Part shown: positions 45,750 to 59,719 of the stretch, in pieces
Numbering within the stretch: position 1 is the stretch's first letter
How the letters are laid out: every line of letters starts with the position of its first letter
Assembly (NCBI RefSeq): GCF_021018805.1
Contig: NC_086256.1
Coordinates: forward strand, 8,622,032 to 8,686,031
Direction: 5' to 3'
Origin: Prinia subflava
Lineage: Eukaryota; Chordata; Aves; Passeriformes; Cisticolidae
Length of the DNA: 64,000 nucleotides
Position numbers and translations under genes: made by a program
The notes under the pieces: generated by a model
What the model saw: only the letters and a program-made list of their open reading frames with translations
Database searches by the model: none
What the model was told of the DNA's origin: nothing

Positions 45750-47890
45750 CAATAAACTTTACACCACCCCTTATTTCAAAGGCAGCTGCAAGCAGTTTAT
45801 TCTGACATGCAGTACTTATGCTAATTTTCCAAGTGCTTCTTTCTTATGGAGTCAATGGATAGGTCACAAAGGCTCTGTGAGTTAAGCCAGCAAGTGTCCC
45901 TCTCGGTGCTTTGGTGGCCGTGGCCAGTGTGGCTCTTAGGGATAGGAGACCCTCTCTCCAATGACACCATGAAAAGAAGGAGAGAAACACAAAGCAGTTC
46001 CAAAGCCACCTTAAAACTCCATGCAGGTCTCCACAGCTGCTCTGGGAAACATGAGGAAAACTGAAATACCCTGTGTTAACCTGGAAAAACCTTTGCTGAT
46101 GGATTTTCATGTGTACAGTCTCATTCTTCAGTTAAAAAATGAACTTTCCTATAACAAAATAAATCACTCGCCTGGTGGAAGCAGCTCAGCTCCCCCCAGC
46201 TCAGCCTTGATGAAGGTAAAAAATAATACTCAGAAATTATTTGCCAGCTCCAGTTTTGCTTCATATCACCAAAAAAAGAGAAAACCTCTTGTCTGATAGG
46301 TCATGCAGTCCAGTCCTCTCTTCCCCAAGGAGAACTAGGAGCTGTTTAATAAAAACTTCTTGGGACTGCCCTGTGGAGACCACCAGAGGTGAAACTCTTC
46401 CCCCAAGAGATTATCTGCTGCAGAGGGACTCACATGTGGAATTAAGGACATATTTATTGCCGTGTCACGAGAAGAGAGAAGCATCACATCTTCCTGAAGA
46501 CCAGCCCTGCTTACCCCAGCCCTCCCACCCCAACATATTTGTCTCACCTCCCCATAGCAGGCACCTTAAAGGAGGAAGAAAAAAAAGGCCTCTGATCCAC
46601 TCTGAAACATGAGATATCTCTCAAACCCTCAATAACATCTTAATTTCCTCTCCTTGCTCTCTGTGCTGGAGATGATTGCACAGGCAGGAATGTTTCTGAA
46701 GACAAAAAAACAAAAATTACATTAGTGGGGAACAATAGAGGGGAGACCTGGTGGAGCAGAAGTGAATTAGTTTTGCCTTCAGAGACACCCACGGAGAAAA
46801 GAAAGGTGTCTGACTTACCTCAAAGTAATTCCTCTGCACACAGAGATCCTCTAAACAGCTTAAGCAAAGAGAGACGAGAGATGTGCTTTTGCTTTCAGCT
46901 CCATTTCCCGAATTTTATTTGTTTGCTTTGCTTCCACCTGGGTTTTTAAGCCCCTGCACCTCCCAGGACGTTTGCAGGGCTGTTACCTGCAGGAATGTGT
47001 CGTGTCTGCATCAGGTCTCAGCACAGGAGCCGGGGGTGGGAGGGGGCTTCACCTCTGCCCACCTCCCTGCAGCTTTCAGCAGGAACAATTGCACTTTCCA
47101 AATAAAATTTAAGGACAAATTGACCTTTGGGAAACAGCAGAGAGGGCTGCAGGGCAAGCAAGGGAAAACGGGAAAGCAGGGAAAGGAGAGAAGCCTTTCA
47201 CACAGGGATTCTGGAAGGGCTGAAATCCCAAATAGTTAGAATTTTATCAAGATGCCTTCTAGGTCCAAACACATTATCACATACTTTTCCCCATTTCACT
47301 TCATTTTTAATGTGAAAAAAATCAACCAAAAACTTCTTTCTAGCACAAAGTTGAATCTTGCTAGTGGATCTCTTTTTTTGTTTTAATTTCCCAACAACAC
47401 CTGCAAAAATCTCTCCCCCCCACCAAAAAAACCCCAAACCCCAAAACCTAACAACTTGCTTTTCATTCATCTCTACTTGAAAAAAATGCTGAGGTTAAGC
47501 CCTCAAAGCCTGAATCAGGACCTAGCCTAGGCCTTTAAAACACTGCTTTTTTTGGCACATTTCTGGGGGGCACGAGGGGCTCCTACCTCTGAACTTTCAG
47601 ACTAGTGAGCTCTGCTCTCTTTTTCTTGAACACACACCAGTCAGGACGCCTCTTACAGTGAAAAATTCCTGTGCTGTCATGCTTAACTAATAAATTATCG
47701 AGCTGTGTAAACAGGGCCAGGGATGCTCTTTATTTATTTGTTTGTATTTATTTGTTTGTTTGTCTAAAATGGGGGGAAATAAAAGGTGGCTTGTCCATGG
47801 GTTGCTTGCAAAATGCGTGTCAAGCAGTGGGGGGGAGGAAAAATCAACAACAAAGGAGCTTAAAAGAGAAAATATTAAGAACCCCAAATT
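45750..47890. other. Gene-free stretch
   Basis: No exon with supporting splice sites, RNA gene or repeat family recognised. Open frames up to 123 codons are unsupported. Confidence 0.5.
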
Positions 47891-47894
47891 GGGT

Positions 47895-48200
47895 GAAAAT
47901 TGCTTTCTGACAGATATCACCTATTGCAAATGAGACAGAAATACAAGTAATCTTGTAAAATGAAAGCCAAGGACAGACTTGTACCTGCCTTAGATGAATA
48001 AGTATCCCATTATCTTGAAGAATGAGGGCCCCAGGCTGTGATTATGCCACTATTGTATTCTAAACAGCATGGTTTGTCAAATGGAATAAATCCTAGCAAA
48101 ATCAAATAAAAAAAAGAAGGGGGATCCAATTTGAAGGCCAGCACACGATTTATTATTTTGTTTGATGTCGCCCTCTTGATGTTACTGATTATTGGGCAAA
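47895..48200. promoter_or_regulatory. Candidate conserved non-coding element
   Basis: Repeat-free AT-rich block containing ATTGCAAATGAG, AAGTAATCTTG, GGAATAAATCC and a TGTTACTGATTATTGG segment. Judged by texture only. Confidence 0.3.
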
Positions 48201-48677
48201 AAGCAGCGTGTTTAAGCATGTGTTTAGAGCCTGCTGTCCCCCTGGCAGGCTCCCAGGTGTCCCCCTGAATGTCACCCAGCTGTGGCCAGCTGTTTGCTGC
48301 TGCTGTCTGCCACCTCCCAGCTCTACAGCCTCAGCATGGCTCCAGATGGCCACGGCCCAGGCCAGCATTGCGGGGAAAGAAACTCAGGATTTGGGTTTCT
48401 GCCTGGATGAGTCTCGTGGTGACGCTGAGGGATGGGGTGAAGAGCACTTTGCAACCTGCTGACAGTGCCAAAACAAGCAGGAGCTAAAGGCAGACAGTTT
48501 AATCACAAATTTATGAGGTAAAAGGAATTTTCACACCAATCTTCTTGTGCTTTATGGGTTTGGGATAGCAGTCCATCTCCCTGTGTATCTTGAATAGGTT
48601 TCTCCTCCTCCAAAAGTGTCACTCCTTGTTTTATGATGTCTCAAGCTTGATTTAAAAAAAATAAAATAAAAAGAAGG

Positions 48678-48718
<41 letters not shown>
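48678..48718. repeat. A41 homopolymer
   Basis: An uninterrupted run of 41 As after an A-rich lead-in (48651-48677). There is no recognisable upstream retrocopy. The length in the assembly may be unreliable. Confidence 0.95.
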
Positions 48719-48720
<2 letters not shown>

Positions 48721-48872
48721 GGTTAAAAGGACCAGACAGATTACATATGTTATGAGGTGTTCTATGAAATACTTGATATTGCTTTATCTGCTTGAGTCAC
48801 GGGGTGGATCTGGACATGAACCTGCCCCTGCACAAGGTAAAATTTGGATTATGAGTATTAAGGAGCCAGATC

Positions 48873-48962
48873 CAGAATCACAGATTCATTTATGTTGGAA
48901 AAGGCCTCTAAGATCACTTGGATCAGCCATTAACTGAACAATGCCAGGTCCAGCCCTGCTTT
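48873..48962 (-). mobile_element. CR1 LINE 3'-end fragment
   Basis: AGAATCACAGATTCATTTA, then GTTGGAAAAGGCCTCTAAGA and CAATGCCAGGTCCAGC, follow the reverse complement of the CR1 3' end closely. Shorter and better preserved than the copy at 33047. Confidence 0.75.
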
Positions 48963-49639
48963 GCATTCAGCTGACTTCGAAAATTTGGAAGAAGTTTCTG
49001 AAAGTTGGAAAATTCCTCACAAAGCTGGCCCTATCTCCCACTTGCACTCAGAAGTGGATGTTCAGGAGAAGGTGGGACAATCACAGGCAAATGCAAACAG
49101 GAGGGAAGCTCTTGGAAATATTTCTGGGCAGCAGTTTGCTGAGGAAGGAGCATTCCTGTACTCTGGCTCACTTCAAGGAGTTACTGCAATTTCTTGACTT
49201 TTCTCTGATTTTCTCAGCTGTGAGAGGAAGATAATAACACTGCCTTTAACTGGCATAATCTGTTCACTGTGTATAAACCCTCGAGTTATGTAAAAAACAC
49301 TGAGGCAGGAGCAGAATGGGAGATGGAACATGCAAGTGACCCCTGTGAACTCACCCCCCAGAGCACCTTTTGCACAAACAGCCCTTGTGATGATCCCCTC
49401 TCCTCCACAAACCCTTTCCCCTTCAATTCTCCATGAATGAGCAGTGGTTGTTCATATCCTGGTCCTTTAAAGGAACAAGGGGGTTGGGAAATGTAAGTTT
49501 TAAGTGCAAAAAATGCAGCAGTTTGTCAGGTCCTTGGGGCAGGAGCTCTAAGGGCTTGAAAGCAGATTGCCCTCACACAACAAGGGCTGATTCCAGCATT
49601 GAGTGAGCTGACAAAGTCTAGGAATAACAGCAAGAAATG

Positions 49640-50000
49640 ATGGATTTAAAGAGTCAAAAACAAAGCGGGTATATTTTATTTAGGCAAAGTTACAATTGAA
49701 ATCAATAAGAACTACAGAATGTTGCCTTGTAATTTGACTTGAAAGCATTATTTGTTAAGGACTATGAAAAACAGAGTAATTTTAAGTCTTAATTTATTTT
49801 ACACCATTTTCTGTGGACTATTTAACTTTCCTGAACCTCATTGCTTCTGGACATGGTAATGTCACTCAGTCTCTGTTTCTCTCAAGTTTCACAGTACTGC
49901 AGGTCACAAGCATAAAGAAAGTTACTCTCGAGTTTCTAAAATAATTATTGAGACTTTGTCATGTAGATAAAGGACAAAATTGATTTCTGTAGTCAGCTTT
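49640..50000. promoter_or_regulatory. Candidate conserved non-coding element
   Basis: AT-rich repeat-free sequence with AATTGAAATCAATAAG, TCTTAATTTATTTTAC and AATAATTATTGAGAC. Weak, visual support only. Confidence 0.25.
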
Positions 50001-51021
50001 CAAAATTCTGTCAACCACAAGGGAAAAACTCATTTAAAAGCAGAGGTGTTTTCATATTCACAGGTCTCCAGGAGCTGGATTTTAACCCCTTTGACTTTCA
50101 CCCCCTCACCCCCTAAGAAGTGTAAATTCTGGGCACTGGGTTCCTCTTGCTGGATTTCTACAGCTTCTGCAAAGTTCTTATTCATCAGCAGGCCTCTGAC
50201 AAAGTTTTCCTGGTGCTTTTAATCAGGCAAAGGCTGTAGAAAAAACCACAAATCCTCATTCCAGAATAGCTACAGGTAGTCATGATCCAGAAAGTTAAAA
50301 AGACAGAAGTTGTTCCTTTCCCCAGCTATTCTGAGCAGCCCAGAAATGACATTACCTGCAGGACTTCCTTTTCCAACACAAACCAGAAGCCATGGCAAGG
50401 TTTCTGTTTGCTTTGTGCAGAACAAGTGAAAAACATTCCACACCCACAGAGTCAAACTAAACCCAGATTTTCCTAAATGAATCTGAATATTTTACCAGAA
50501 ATGCTTCTTTTCTACTGAAATGCACAGATCTGGGGGGGCTCACGCAGACCCATCTGTCATGCTTCAGGTTGGGAAAAGTGAGGACACTGGTCCCTTCAAA
50601 ATCTCCTCTGTCACAAGGTCTGTAAAAAGACAAAAGCATCTTCCAAGTGGAAACAAATCAAAAGCCTGCATATCCTTAGTTTTCTGAAATGAGCACACAG
50701 GGGAATTTGATACTACCTGATTCCATTCCCCAGGAAAGCTCAGTGTGCTTGTGTTCTTGTTTTATATGAACGTAGCTTCAAAACTTTCCAATTTTTTTCC
50801 TCTTTCGCAATTATTTTTGCCTCTTGGTTTTCAAAACACACTTTGAGTTTTCAATATACACCTTCTGGTTTTTTCCTCCCCCTCCTTATTTCAAAATTGT
50901 TCTGCTTTTCTGGAACTTCTGTCTTCCATCACCTGGAATGTTCAGAAGCCAGCCCCAGATATTTCCAGTAAAGTTCCCACCAGGATTCCAATTCCACCTT
51001 AAGAAAAGAAGGAGAAAAAGG

Positions 51022-51052
<31 letters not shown>

Positions 51053-51110
51053 CTAACTAAAATGCCCAGTGAAAGCCATGAAATCCCATGCCAGGAAAAA
51101 AAAAAAAAAA
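51022..51110. repeat. Two poly(A) tracts
   Basis: A23 at 51022-51044 and about A18 at 51093-51110, separated by AT-moderate sequence. Simple repeats. Confidence 0.9.
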
Positions 51111-51279
51111 AGAAGAAAAAGAAGTCGAGAAACCGAGCTTGGGACTTTCAAAAGGGAATATTCTCCTCTTAATATAGAGATTTGCACCTAAAAATCCTGC
51201 AGCTATCTCAGCATTAATTCAGCATTGCTGCTGCTTTTTTTTTTTTTAATTATTATTATTTTTATTTTTTCTTGTTTTT

Positions 51280-51670
51280 CCCAGGCTGCCCATGAGAGCT
51301 GCAGCGGTGCCCCGACCCCTCTCGGGTCTCCTGCGCCATGGGGCGATGCTCCCCAGAGCCCAGCTCCCCATCCAGGGCCACGATTGTGCTTTCCCCAGGC
51401 TGAAAGCCCTGTGAGGAGAGGAGGGGAAGGGCAGAGAGAGGAATCCAAAGGCACTCCGGCACCCCGGCCCGATAAGAAACTTTAGCCCCATTCAGCGAGT
51501 GACAAGCACTTGTAGAATATGATCTTAATCCTGTTTCTAACATTCCCTCGCCCTTGGGCCGCCCTCTTCCAGGCTGAATTCTTCCAACCGTCGCTCCGGC
51601 AAATCCCCCAAAGAGAATTACCCGGGGGAGATAAACATCAAAGGGAAATTCAAGAAATCTACAGTAGGTT
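51280..51670. other. Locally GC- and CpG-richer block, function unknown
   Basis: CpG is enriched relative to flanks (for example CCCCGACCCCTCTCGGG near 51310). Possibly constrained sequence follows (GAGTGACAAGCACTTGTAG at about 51497 and CAAATCCCCCAAAGAG near 51599). Open frames occur on both strands but match nothing I know. It could be a distal enhancer or a small promoter. Confidence 0.3.
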
Positions 51671-51874
51671 CACACAGTGGGGGAAAGAGGGGCAGGTGGG
51701 GGCCGGGGCAGAGGGCTGTGTCTCCCCTCGCCCTGGTTGCATTCCTCAGGGCTGGCTCTCTGCAGAGCAGCCCCCCAAACCTGCTCAGCAGAGTGCCACC
51801 TGGGGGATTTTATTTTTTTTAAATCCTGTTTGAGGGAGTTTTTTCTCCTTGGGAGTAAGAGAGCCTGGTGATGC

Positions 51875-51896
51875 AGAGCTCTGTACACAGAGCTCT
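51875..51896. repeat. 10-bp perfect inverted repeat, 2-bp spacer
   Basis: AGAGCTCTGT-AC-ACAGAGCTCT. It also reads as a 12-bp direct duplication of CAGAGCTCTGTA with a short link, so local duplication is the simplest origin. Confidence 0.6.
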
Positions 51897-53776
51897 GTAA
51901 AATAACACCCCTTCCCCGGAGAGGGGCATCACCTAAACGGAGAAGATGGAGCTGGGAGAAGGAGGGGACATTTTCCTGGTAGGAAGCAGAAATGGGGAGA
52001 GCCAATGGATTTGCCCAGCAGCACATGAGGAGTCTGCTGTAGAAATTAGATGAGTGAACATCATTTGGGAGCTTGCAGTAGTTCCCATCAGGTGCAGGAG
52101 CCTTCAGCACTCAGAGACACAGACCCACGGTCTTCCCTGAAGAGCTTCCAGCAGGTTGCCATCTCCAGCTTGGAAGGAGCTTCTCTGTGAGCCCACTGGA
52201 AGCCATTCATGTTTGTCACACAGCTGTGGGTCTGCTCTGATGTGTAACCTCCAGGACTAAGGAAAAGGTGGGATTTTGAGGACAGTGACAGTCTTTCTCT
52301 CCTGTCTCACTTCAGCCCTCCAGAGATCAGGGCGCTGCTCTCTGCTTGCTGTGCAGCTGGTGAAGAAGGATGAGCTCCTACCACCCTCAACTCCACATGC
52401 TGCCTCCCATGACCAAGGTGACACCTGGACCAGGCATCCTCCAAAGACCCCTTCAAACCCAAATTACTGCTGTAAACACTGTAATTCAAGAGGAACTGAC
52501 CTACAACAGGGCACAAAAAAATCGGCTTGTTAAAGAGAGTGCAGAAAATTGAGATGGGTAACTTATTCCTAGCACTGCCAAAGCATCTCCTTACAAACTC
52601 CCCTGGGATCCTTCCTTCCTGCTGGCCACAGTTCACAGATATGTTCACACAAACTCCACCAGCACTTTCTTCCCAGACCTTTGTAGCAGCTGTGAAACTT
52701 GGATAAAACAGCCTTGACCTGGTGTTGGCAACAGCCTGGCTCCAGGCAGGAGATGGGTTTGAATTGCTCAGAGGTGCCTTAACCCCACCCAAGCGTGCTC
52801 CTCAGTTCCCAAATGCTTTAGAAGAGGTTTCTTGGTTTACTGGGTGGTTGTTTTTTGGTTTTGTTTGTTTTTTGGTTTTGTTTTTATTTCCCCGGGAAAG
52901 GAAAAGAAATAAAGGGGAAAAAAAAAAAAAAAAGCTGTTTCAAGAGGAGCACTCTGAGACTGTGTAGCAGCTTCCAGGAGGTACAAATCTGATGAGCTAT
53001 AAAAGAATGGAGAGGCCTAAAAAAAGAGCTCCCACCATCCACGCTAAAGGATTAACTTTCTGTTAGGAAACAGGACAGCCTGGACCTCGAGCAGGGCAGA
53101 ATTGCCTGGCTTGCTACTGCTGTCTCCACTGCCCCATTACATGTGGCTTGGAGAAAAAGCTTCACATTCTTGGTTCTGGTTTTCCTGCTTGTCAAAGGAA
53201 GCTGAATATCCTCATACATTTATTGATGCTGTAGATTCACAGCTTGTCAGATTTACCCCAGATCTCAAGGACCTACCTGGACTGGGATGAGTCATCTCCA
53301 ATTAACAGGGGAGGAGAAATGGTGGAGTCCTTTCAGCTCTTTTCTCTTGCAATTCTATGCCAAAACCTGTTTTATTTGATGCAGAAAACCTTTAAATATA
53401 GAACAGTGATGAAGATGTCCACCTTACAATAGTTATTTTGCTTTCTTATAACTCCTTTTGTGGTTTTGGCATCTCACCTTTGCAGAGAAGGCTGGGGGCA
53501 GGGGAGGGTGGGAGGAGACACATTTCCATCACATTCAACAAGAAAGAAAAAGTTACAAAAGAGTGTTCCATTTCCAGCCTACACAACCCCTGTCCCAGAT
53601 TTTTGATGTAACTCCTTGATTAAAGCCACCAACACCCACGAGGTGCTCTTACAACCATGGACAACCTTGAGAGAGGCCATAGATGTGGGAATGCATCTTC
53701 TTTCTGCTGATCTCTGCTTAAACCTGTGAGGGAAAAACATGTCTGGTTTTGAAAACCAGTTCAAGAAAGATATGTA

Positions 53777-53992
53777 TTAGCTGGAGAGAGTCCAGAGAAA
53801 GATAATGAGAATAAATGGAAAATAGCATCCATAAAAAAAATTAGGATTATTGATGTGGTGTAACCTGGAAAGAGAAAGCAAAGGGAGTTTCAGATACATG
53901 GGTGCTGTAAATACATAAAGGTCTGTTAAGGGCAAGGAGTAGTCCCTTCACAATGTTCTCAAAGAACAGGGCAAGATCCAGAAATAGAAATA
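53777..53992 (+). mobile_element. Degenerate CR1 LINE fragment
   Basis: AGCTGGAGAGAGTCCAGAGA, then AACCTGGAAAGAGAAAGC, ATACATAAAGGTCTG and AAGAACAGGGCAAGATCC follow the order of the CR1 3' region in sense orientation. Heavily diverged, with no open reading frame. Confidence 0.5.
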
Positions 53993-53999
53993 CAATCTT

Positions 54000-56900
54000 T
54001 GAATTTTGCTGATCAGAATACACTGAGGGCTTTCTGCCCTGTTAGAATTTCCCAGGCCTCCTATCTCCCTGGGATGCTTTCTCTCTCCCACATCATTTGG
54101 TATGCAGGGAACAGTTATTTACCTCTCAGACTTTGTGTGGCCTGAGGACTCAGCTATTACTAGACTGGTGCCCAAACTTCTGTTTCAGCCTCATAATCCA
54201 GTCTGTCACTCTGTACATCACAAGCCAAAGCACCTCAGTGAATTGACTCCCCCTTGAAACAGGGAATCCACCCTCCAGTCTAAAGTCTGCCAACAGGGAG
54301 GTACCCCCCACCTCACCTTCAGCAAATAATTACTGTGGTTAATTAGCCTCTCAGCCCATGTTAATCTCACTATGAGATCCTGTCTCATCCTAAGGCTCAT
54401 ACCTCCTTCTCGAGTTGCTGGAGATTTCACCCCTGATTGCTGATGGCATCCATGGTCCTGATGGATATGAAAAGCTCAGATAGATCAGTTGCACAGGGAG
54501 GCTTAAGTGTTTCCAAGACTATAATGAAAATTCCTTTCAGTAGAAACTGTGACCCAGACATGAAACCCAACCCTCAGTGGGAGACTTCTGATTTCACAGG
54601 AGACAAAAGCCAAACACGCAAAAAAAATTGTCACTCTCAGAGAATGGGAATTTATCATTCAGGTGGGAAGTGCTCCATTAGCCTCCACACATTGGTTTAG
54701 TTAGGTGTGTTTTTCTTGGGATTTATTTTAAATCAACAGAACGGGTTTGGGAATACTTTGTGTTTGGCTTGTGTGGACAACAGAACAACCAAAACATTGT
54801 GCGGTTTTCAGTGTTCAAGGCTCCTTGAACACAAGGCATCCAGGAAGTGTTTATTTGGACTTGAGGACTAGTTGGTGAAGATTTGGGAGATGGAGTGGTG
54901 GCTACACATCACTGACTGAGATGGTGCCACTGGGGAGAGGAAACATTGGGGGAAGCTCATCCTGTCCATAGGGGTGGGTTATCCATCCACCTCAGCCTTG
55001 AACTCCATGTGCTGTTTGTCCAATGGCAACTGCATTCACCAAAGCCTGCTCTACATGTCCAAGAATCATATCCATGCCTGGCTTGGTGTCAGGGTGTAGG
55101 AGCCCAGATCCAGAAAATCCATCACATGGAAAAGATTAAAATATTAAAAAATATCTGGGTATATACATTGTTATTTGATTTCATCCATGACAACGTTAGC
55201 TCTGATTTAGATTTGATATTCCCACAAAATCTCTGCTTAAGGAAAAAAGAACCCATGGAAATCCTCACCTCCACCCCCATGGGTTACCATGGCTTTGACA
55301 GAGAGAAGAACCCAGTCAAGGAGCATGGTGATGCTGTCCCCATATTGGTACAGCAGCTGTGTGTTTTAGAGTCCCAGTTCATTCAATTTCCTTGAATTTG
55401 ATTGTGAACTCTCTGCTTTATCCCTCCTTAAGTGGGGCAAGTAAGAATGTATCCATATTCAAAGTGCTGTAGAAATGGGTTACAAGTCTGAGCATTCCCT
55501 GCATCTGTCCAAAACAAGGGACGTTTCTGTTTGGCCAGGCTCAGGACTGATCCTGCATGTTCAGGCTGAGCACCACTTCCATGGCCAGACGAGTGCCAGG
55601 ATCCCACCACATCCCTGCCCCCCTTTCCCAGGGAGCACAGCAGAAGAGGAGAGCTGGAGGAGCAGGATTTGTGAGCTGCAAAGTGCCCACATGCCACACA
55701 AAGTGATCACAGCCACAAGGATGTGCTCATGCTGGGGAGGCTCTCGCCCTTTCTCCATGCTAGACCATTGCAAAATCAGCTTCTGGGAGGATTCTGCTTC
55801 TCATTTATTTCTCCTGGGTCTGTCCATGCTTCCCCCCATTACTTTTGCCAAGTTTTAGCTCATTCTGCATTCTGAAAACAGTTCCAATTAAATGGCATTT
55901 CAATCAGTTTGATCACAAGTGCACTTGCCAGAAGTGCGGCACGTCCCTGAAATCAGGAATTTCCTGCAGGACAGCTACTCTCTGAAAAAAAAAAAAATTG
56001 GATTTCTTCTTGGAAAATGATCCGTTCAAAAACTATTCGGCCTTGTAGCCAACATTTTTCTTTTTATTTCTTCCAGAATTTGGAGTAGATTCTCCCCATC
56101 CCCCTAAAATTTTGTTCTCAACAAAATATTTCATGGATAAAAAAACAAACCAAAAGCACTCTGTCCTGGCTCAGAGTTCAAACAGGCAGGAATTTTCACA
56201 CAGCCCAGACCTGGGGCTTGGAAATACTCTGGCTTCTTGACAAAGCCCATTTGGTAAAGTAGCTCAGAGTGCCCATGTTTGTCCAAGGCACACCTCCAAC
56301 CAGTTTAACACTGCAGAGGCAAACCCAGTTTGAGTAACTCCTAATACAGACCTGCCGAGACTTCCCTTTCCAGTAAATATTCATTTTTTGTTAGCAGCAA
56401 CTATGCAAGACACATACTTTTGGGGTTGGCTCTTTCCCTTTTTCTCAGCTTCTTGAGGACCAAGCCATGCTTTTATGTATTTTTCCCCTCGTTCCACACT
56501 CACCAGTCCAGAGGATCGCTGTGATTTATTCCAGAAACAAGGGTGCACCTGGTGGTTATTCCCCAGAGCAGATTGCTGTGAGATAGAGGAGCTGGGCTGT
56601 GCTCCCCCCTGCTCCTGATGAGGAGAGATTGGATGGGGAAGCCTGATAGCCTGGCTCTGGAAGCGAGCAAATGAGCAGCCCTAGACCCGGTGACCGTAAG
56701 TCCTTGCCGGGGACTGGTCCTTGTGGGATAATGCCAGGAATAGGCATATTAAGCACATGAATGTCAAGTCCTAATTCATCTCTCTAATGTTGTACAGTAG
56801 CAAGACTGTACCCCCCTGCTGTGGTGTAATTTCACGCTGAGGAGTCTGATGGGGCTTCCTGCAGACTGATCCTTTATGGATCAGAAAACTCACTTTCTCT

Positions 56901-59045
56901 TTGTGTTGGAGGGTCCAGAGATTATCTTATTAACCACATCCATGCCAGCTCTGATAAAACACCAGGCTCTGCCTCTTCTGAGGACTCCTTTTCGTGCTGC
57001 TTTTCCCCTCCTGTGTCCACATCACAGCAGTGAAGAACATTAAACTCAAGCCTCTAGCAGCAGGTTTCACACTTGCATCAGCAAATGGAATACTTTGGAT
57101 TTTCTTGGCTCAGATGCAACACTGACCCAGCTTGAACCCTAAATCGGTTTAAGGAGCTTGGTGCATCCACATTAGGGCTCCTGTATCCCCTTTCTAGGTT
57201 CCTTTCACCTCTCCTTTCCCCAAAAAAATCAATGTTTAAACTACAAGTGATGCCCTGCAGGTCCCACTTGCCCCATAGCAGCAAGTTTGAATGCAAGAGT
57301 GGGTCCACCTCAAGTACTGCTCTCTGTAGGACCTGGCCACCTGGAGGAAGGGCTTCTTCTCTTCCACCATCTCAGTCCACCAGACTGCCTCTTCACAGAC
57401 CTCTCCAGACCATGCCATGGGGACAGCAAGATGTGGCAGCGAGCAGCTGGGATGTTCTCGTGGCCTCTGAAGGTGACAGGCACTGCACACAGGTCAGGAA
57501 AAGGCTTCAGGAGGGAAGGCAGGACTGCCTACATTCTCAGACACTCCTCAGGACATGGGCTTTTCCAATCTGACAAGATAAAAGCCTTCTGCTTTCAACA
57601 GCAGACCACGACTGCCTCTCCAAATGATGCCACAGGGCCACCCTGTAGCCACATCCCAGCGTGTAGCAAGGGATGGTAGTTTATAATCTCATTTTCTGGG
57701 CTGGCTGCCCTTCTGGTGCCCCTCATGCTCCATGTAAATCATCTGGAGTCTGATTTCCTTGGCTTGCAGGGCTGTTCTTTCCCTGTCTGCTTCTAACAGG
57801 CTCCTGGCTCAGCAGGGACCTTGTCAGTGAAGACAGTACCAGGACAGCCCCATAGAAAAGCTTCAGTCTTGCTTGGACAAAATGCTGCAGCCAGGGCCAG
57901 GCTCCCATCCACATGCAGTTCCAGCAGACTGGGGTGGCTCTGGCATGCTCACATCTCCTGCTCAATGTGTATGCACTTCCCAACCCAATGGCACAACTTC
58001 TTGGATCAGGGCTACCCCACTGCTTTTTGCTTCACCTTTGCACTTTAGAAAGGCAGTTCAACAGAGCCCTCAGTGGATTTCAGTTATTTTTATGACATTG
58101 TTCCTATCTGCTCATGTTGTGTCGAGATACAGACCTGGTGGCAAGCTTTGCCACCACCAACAGCCTTTTGCAGCTAATGAAAAATAACCTGATTTTATCT
58201 GTAGAAAATAGCATCCTCTGGATCTTACCATGGCAAACTATTTAATGGCTCTCCAAGCAAAAAAGTCCTTCCCTGTCTATAGGGCTGTGTAAGTCTCCTC
58301 CCAGCTGTCATCTTGCTGCATTGCTGAGCACCTCAACTTCCAGAGCAGAACCACAAACTGTCCCATTTCTAGGCAGGAAGGCAGAGTTCCACTTTTGTAA
58401 AGAGTTTGTAGAGAAGGGAAAGCCTCTGATCCCACCCCAGCACCTTGCACACAGCCAGAGCATCCTTAGGAGAGCCCAGGGCAGGAGCCCAGCCTGCAGC
58501 TGCCTCTCCCTCTGCCACAGTGGTAAGGTCAGAAAGAAGGGATCTGTCAGAGGGATGTTGCTAAGTCAGGGGCTGGTTTTAAGAATTTGATCACTAATAG
58601 GGTGATTGGGTTTTCTTTTCTAATGCAGGGAGACTGGTGAAGGATTTGTTTAATTTGTTTAATTGCAATGTTCTTCTTGTTCTTATTTTATTTTCCCATA
58701 AAGGAAGAAACAAATCCTTCTGTTCTACCCCAGCTTCCCTTTACAGCAATATGGCAAGTGGACAGTAGTAAGAAATATCAAATTCTCCAGGAAGAACTGA
58801 AGTATTCTCTTTTCCCTTCTATTTGGTTTGTTGGTTTTGTTTTTTTTGGGTTTGTGGGGGTCTTGTTTGTTTGTTTTGTTTTGTTTAGGGTTTTTTTGCA
58901 AAAAACCTTCTTAAGAAACACCCTGAAGAAAATGTGTTACTTGCTTGAACCCTCCATTTCTGCATTAATAATCTGGCAACTCTCTCCTTTGCCCACATGA
59001 GCTGGGCCAGGTTTGGCATGGACTTAGGACATTTAGGCTCTTTCC
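54000..59045. other. Gene-free stretch
   Basis: No recognisable exon, RNA gene or repeat family. T/G-rich simple patches lie at 58820-58900. Open frames up to 149 codons are unsupported by similarity or splice structure. Confidence 0.5.
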
Positions 59046-59048
59046 AGA

Positions 59049-59118
59049 TAAGCCTATAAGGGTGATGGGGAAAGGCTTATGAAGGTGATAGGAGAAGGCT
59101 GGGAGAAGGCTTATGAGG
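59049..59118. repeat. Imperfect short tandem repeat
   Basis: Three diverged copies of a unit of about 22-24 bp resembling AAGGCTTATGAAGGTGATAG. Confidence 0.5.
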
Positions 59119-59719
59119 TGTTTGAGGCTGTGTGGGTCCTGAGATCCCACTGGATGGGAAGCAGCTGAAGGATCTGCAGCCACAGAAGCAGAGCTGAGGC
59201 CATCACTAGCAGAGATGACTGCAGATCCCAGGTGAGGCCAGAAGGGAGGTCCCCAAAGGACACGTCAGGGTGACCTGGTGCATGCAGAGCTGCCCACTGG
59301 CTGTGGCACTGGAGCAAAAGCCATGGGAGAACTTTTTCCAGCCCGTGCTGCTACTGCCCACACAGAGCTAAGGGGACAAGTGGGGATGGAGCATCCCTGT
59401 GGCACAGACCAGAGAGAGTCTTCATCCTGCAAAGGGGAAGATTTTCAGCCTGAATAAATGCAAAGCCCCCTATTCTGCCTGGCACAGTAGGTTTCCCTGA
59501 GACTCAGCCCGTGCCTTACTGAAGAACCTTTTCCAATCCGCGAGCCAACAGATCCCAGAGCAGAAGGGAGGACTGTTTGTTTAGACCTATGTGGGTTAGG
59601 CAGCTCAGACTTTATTCTTGCACTCTGATAGGTTCCTAAATGAAAATCCAATAATATTTAGAGCAGAACGAGTTCCCATGACAGTCATTTCTAAACCTCC
59701 CAGCTCATCCTACCTGTCG

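Noticed and set aside
48651..48718. A41 tract as the tail of a processed pseudogene
   Set aside because: The upstream 500 bp show no recognisable gene copy and no matching target-site duplication was seen. A simple A-rich repeat is sufficient.
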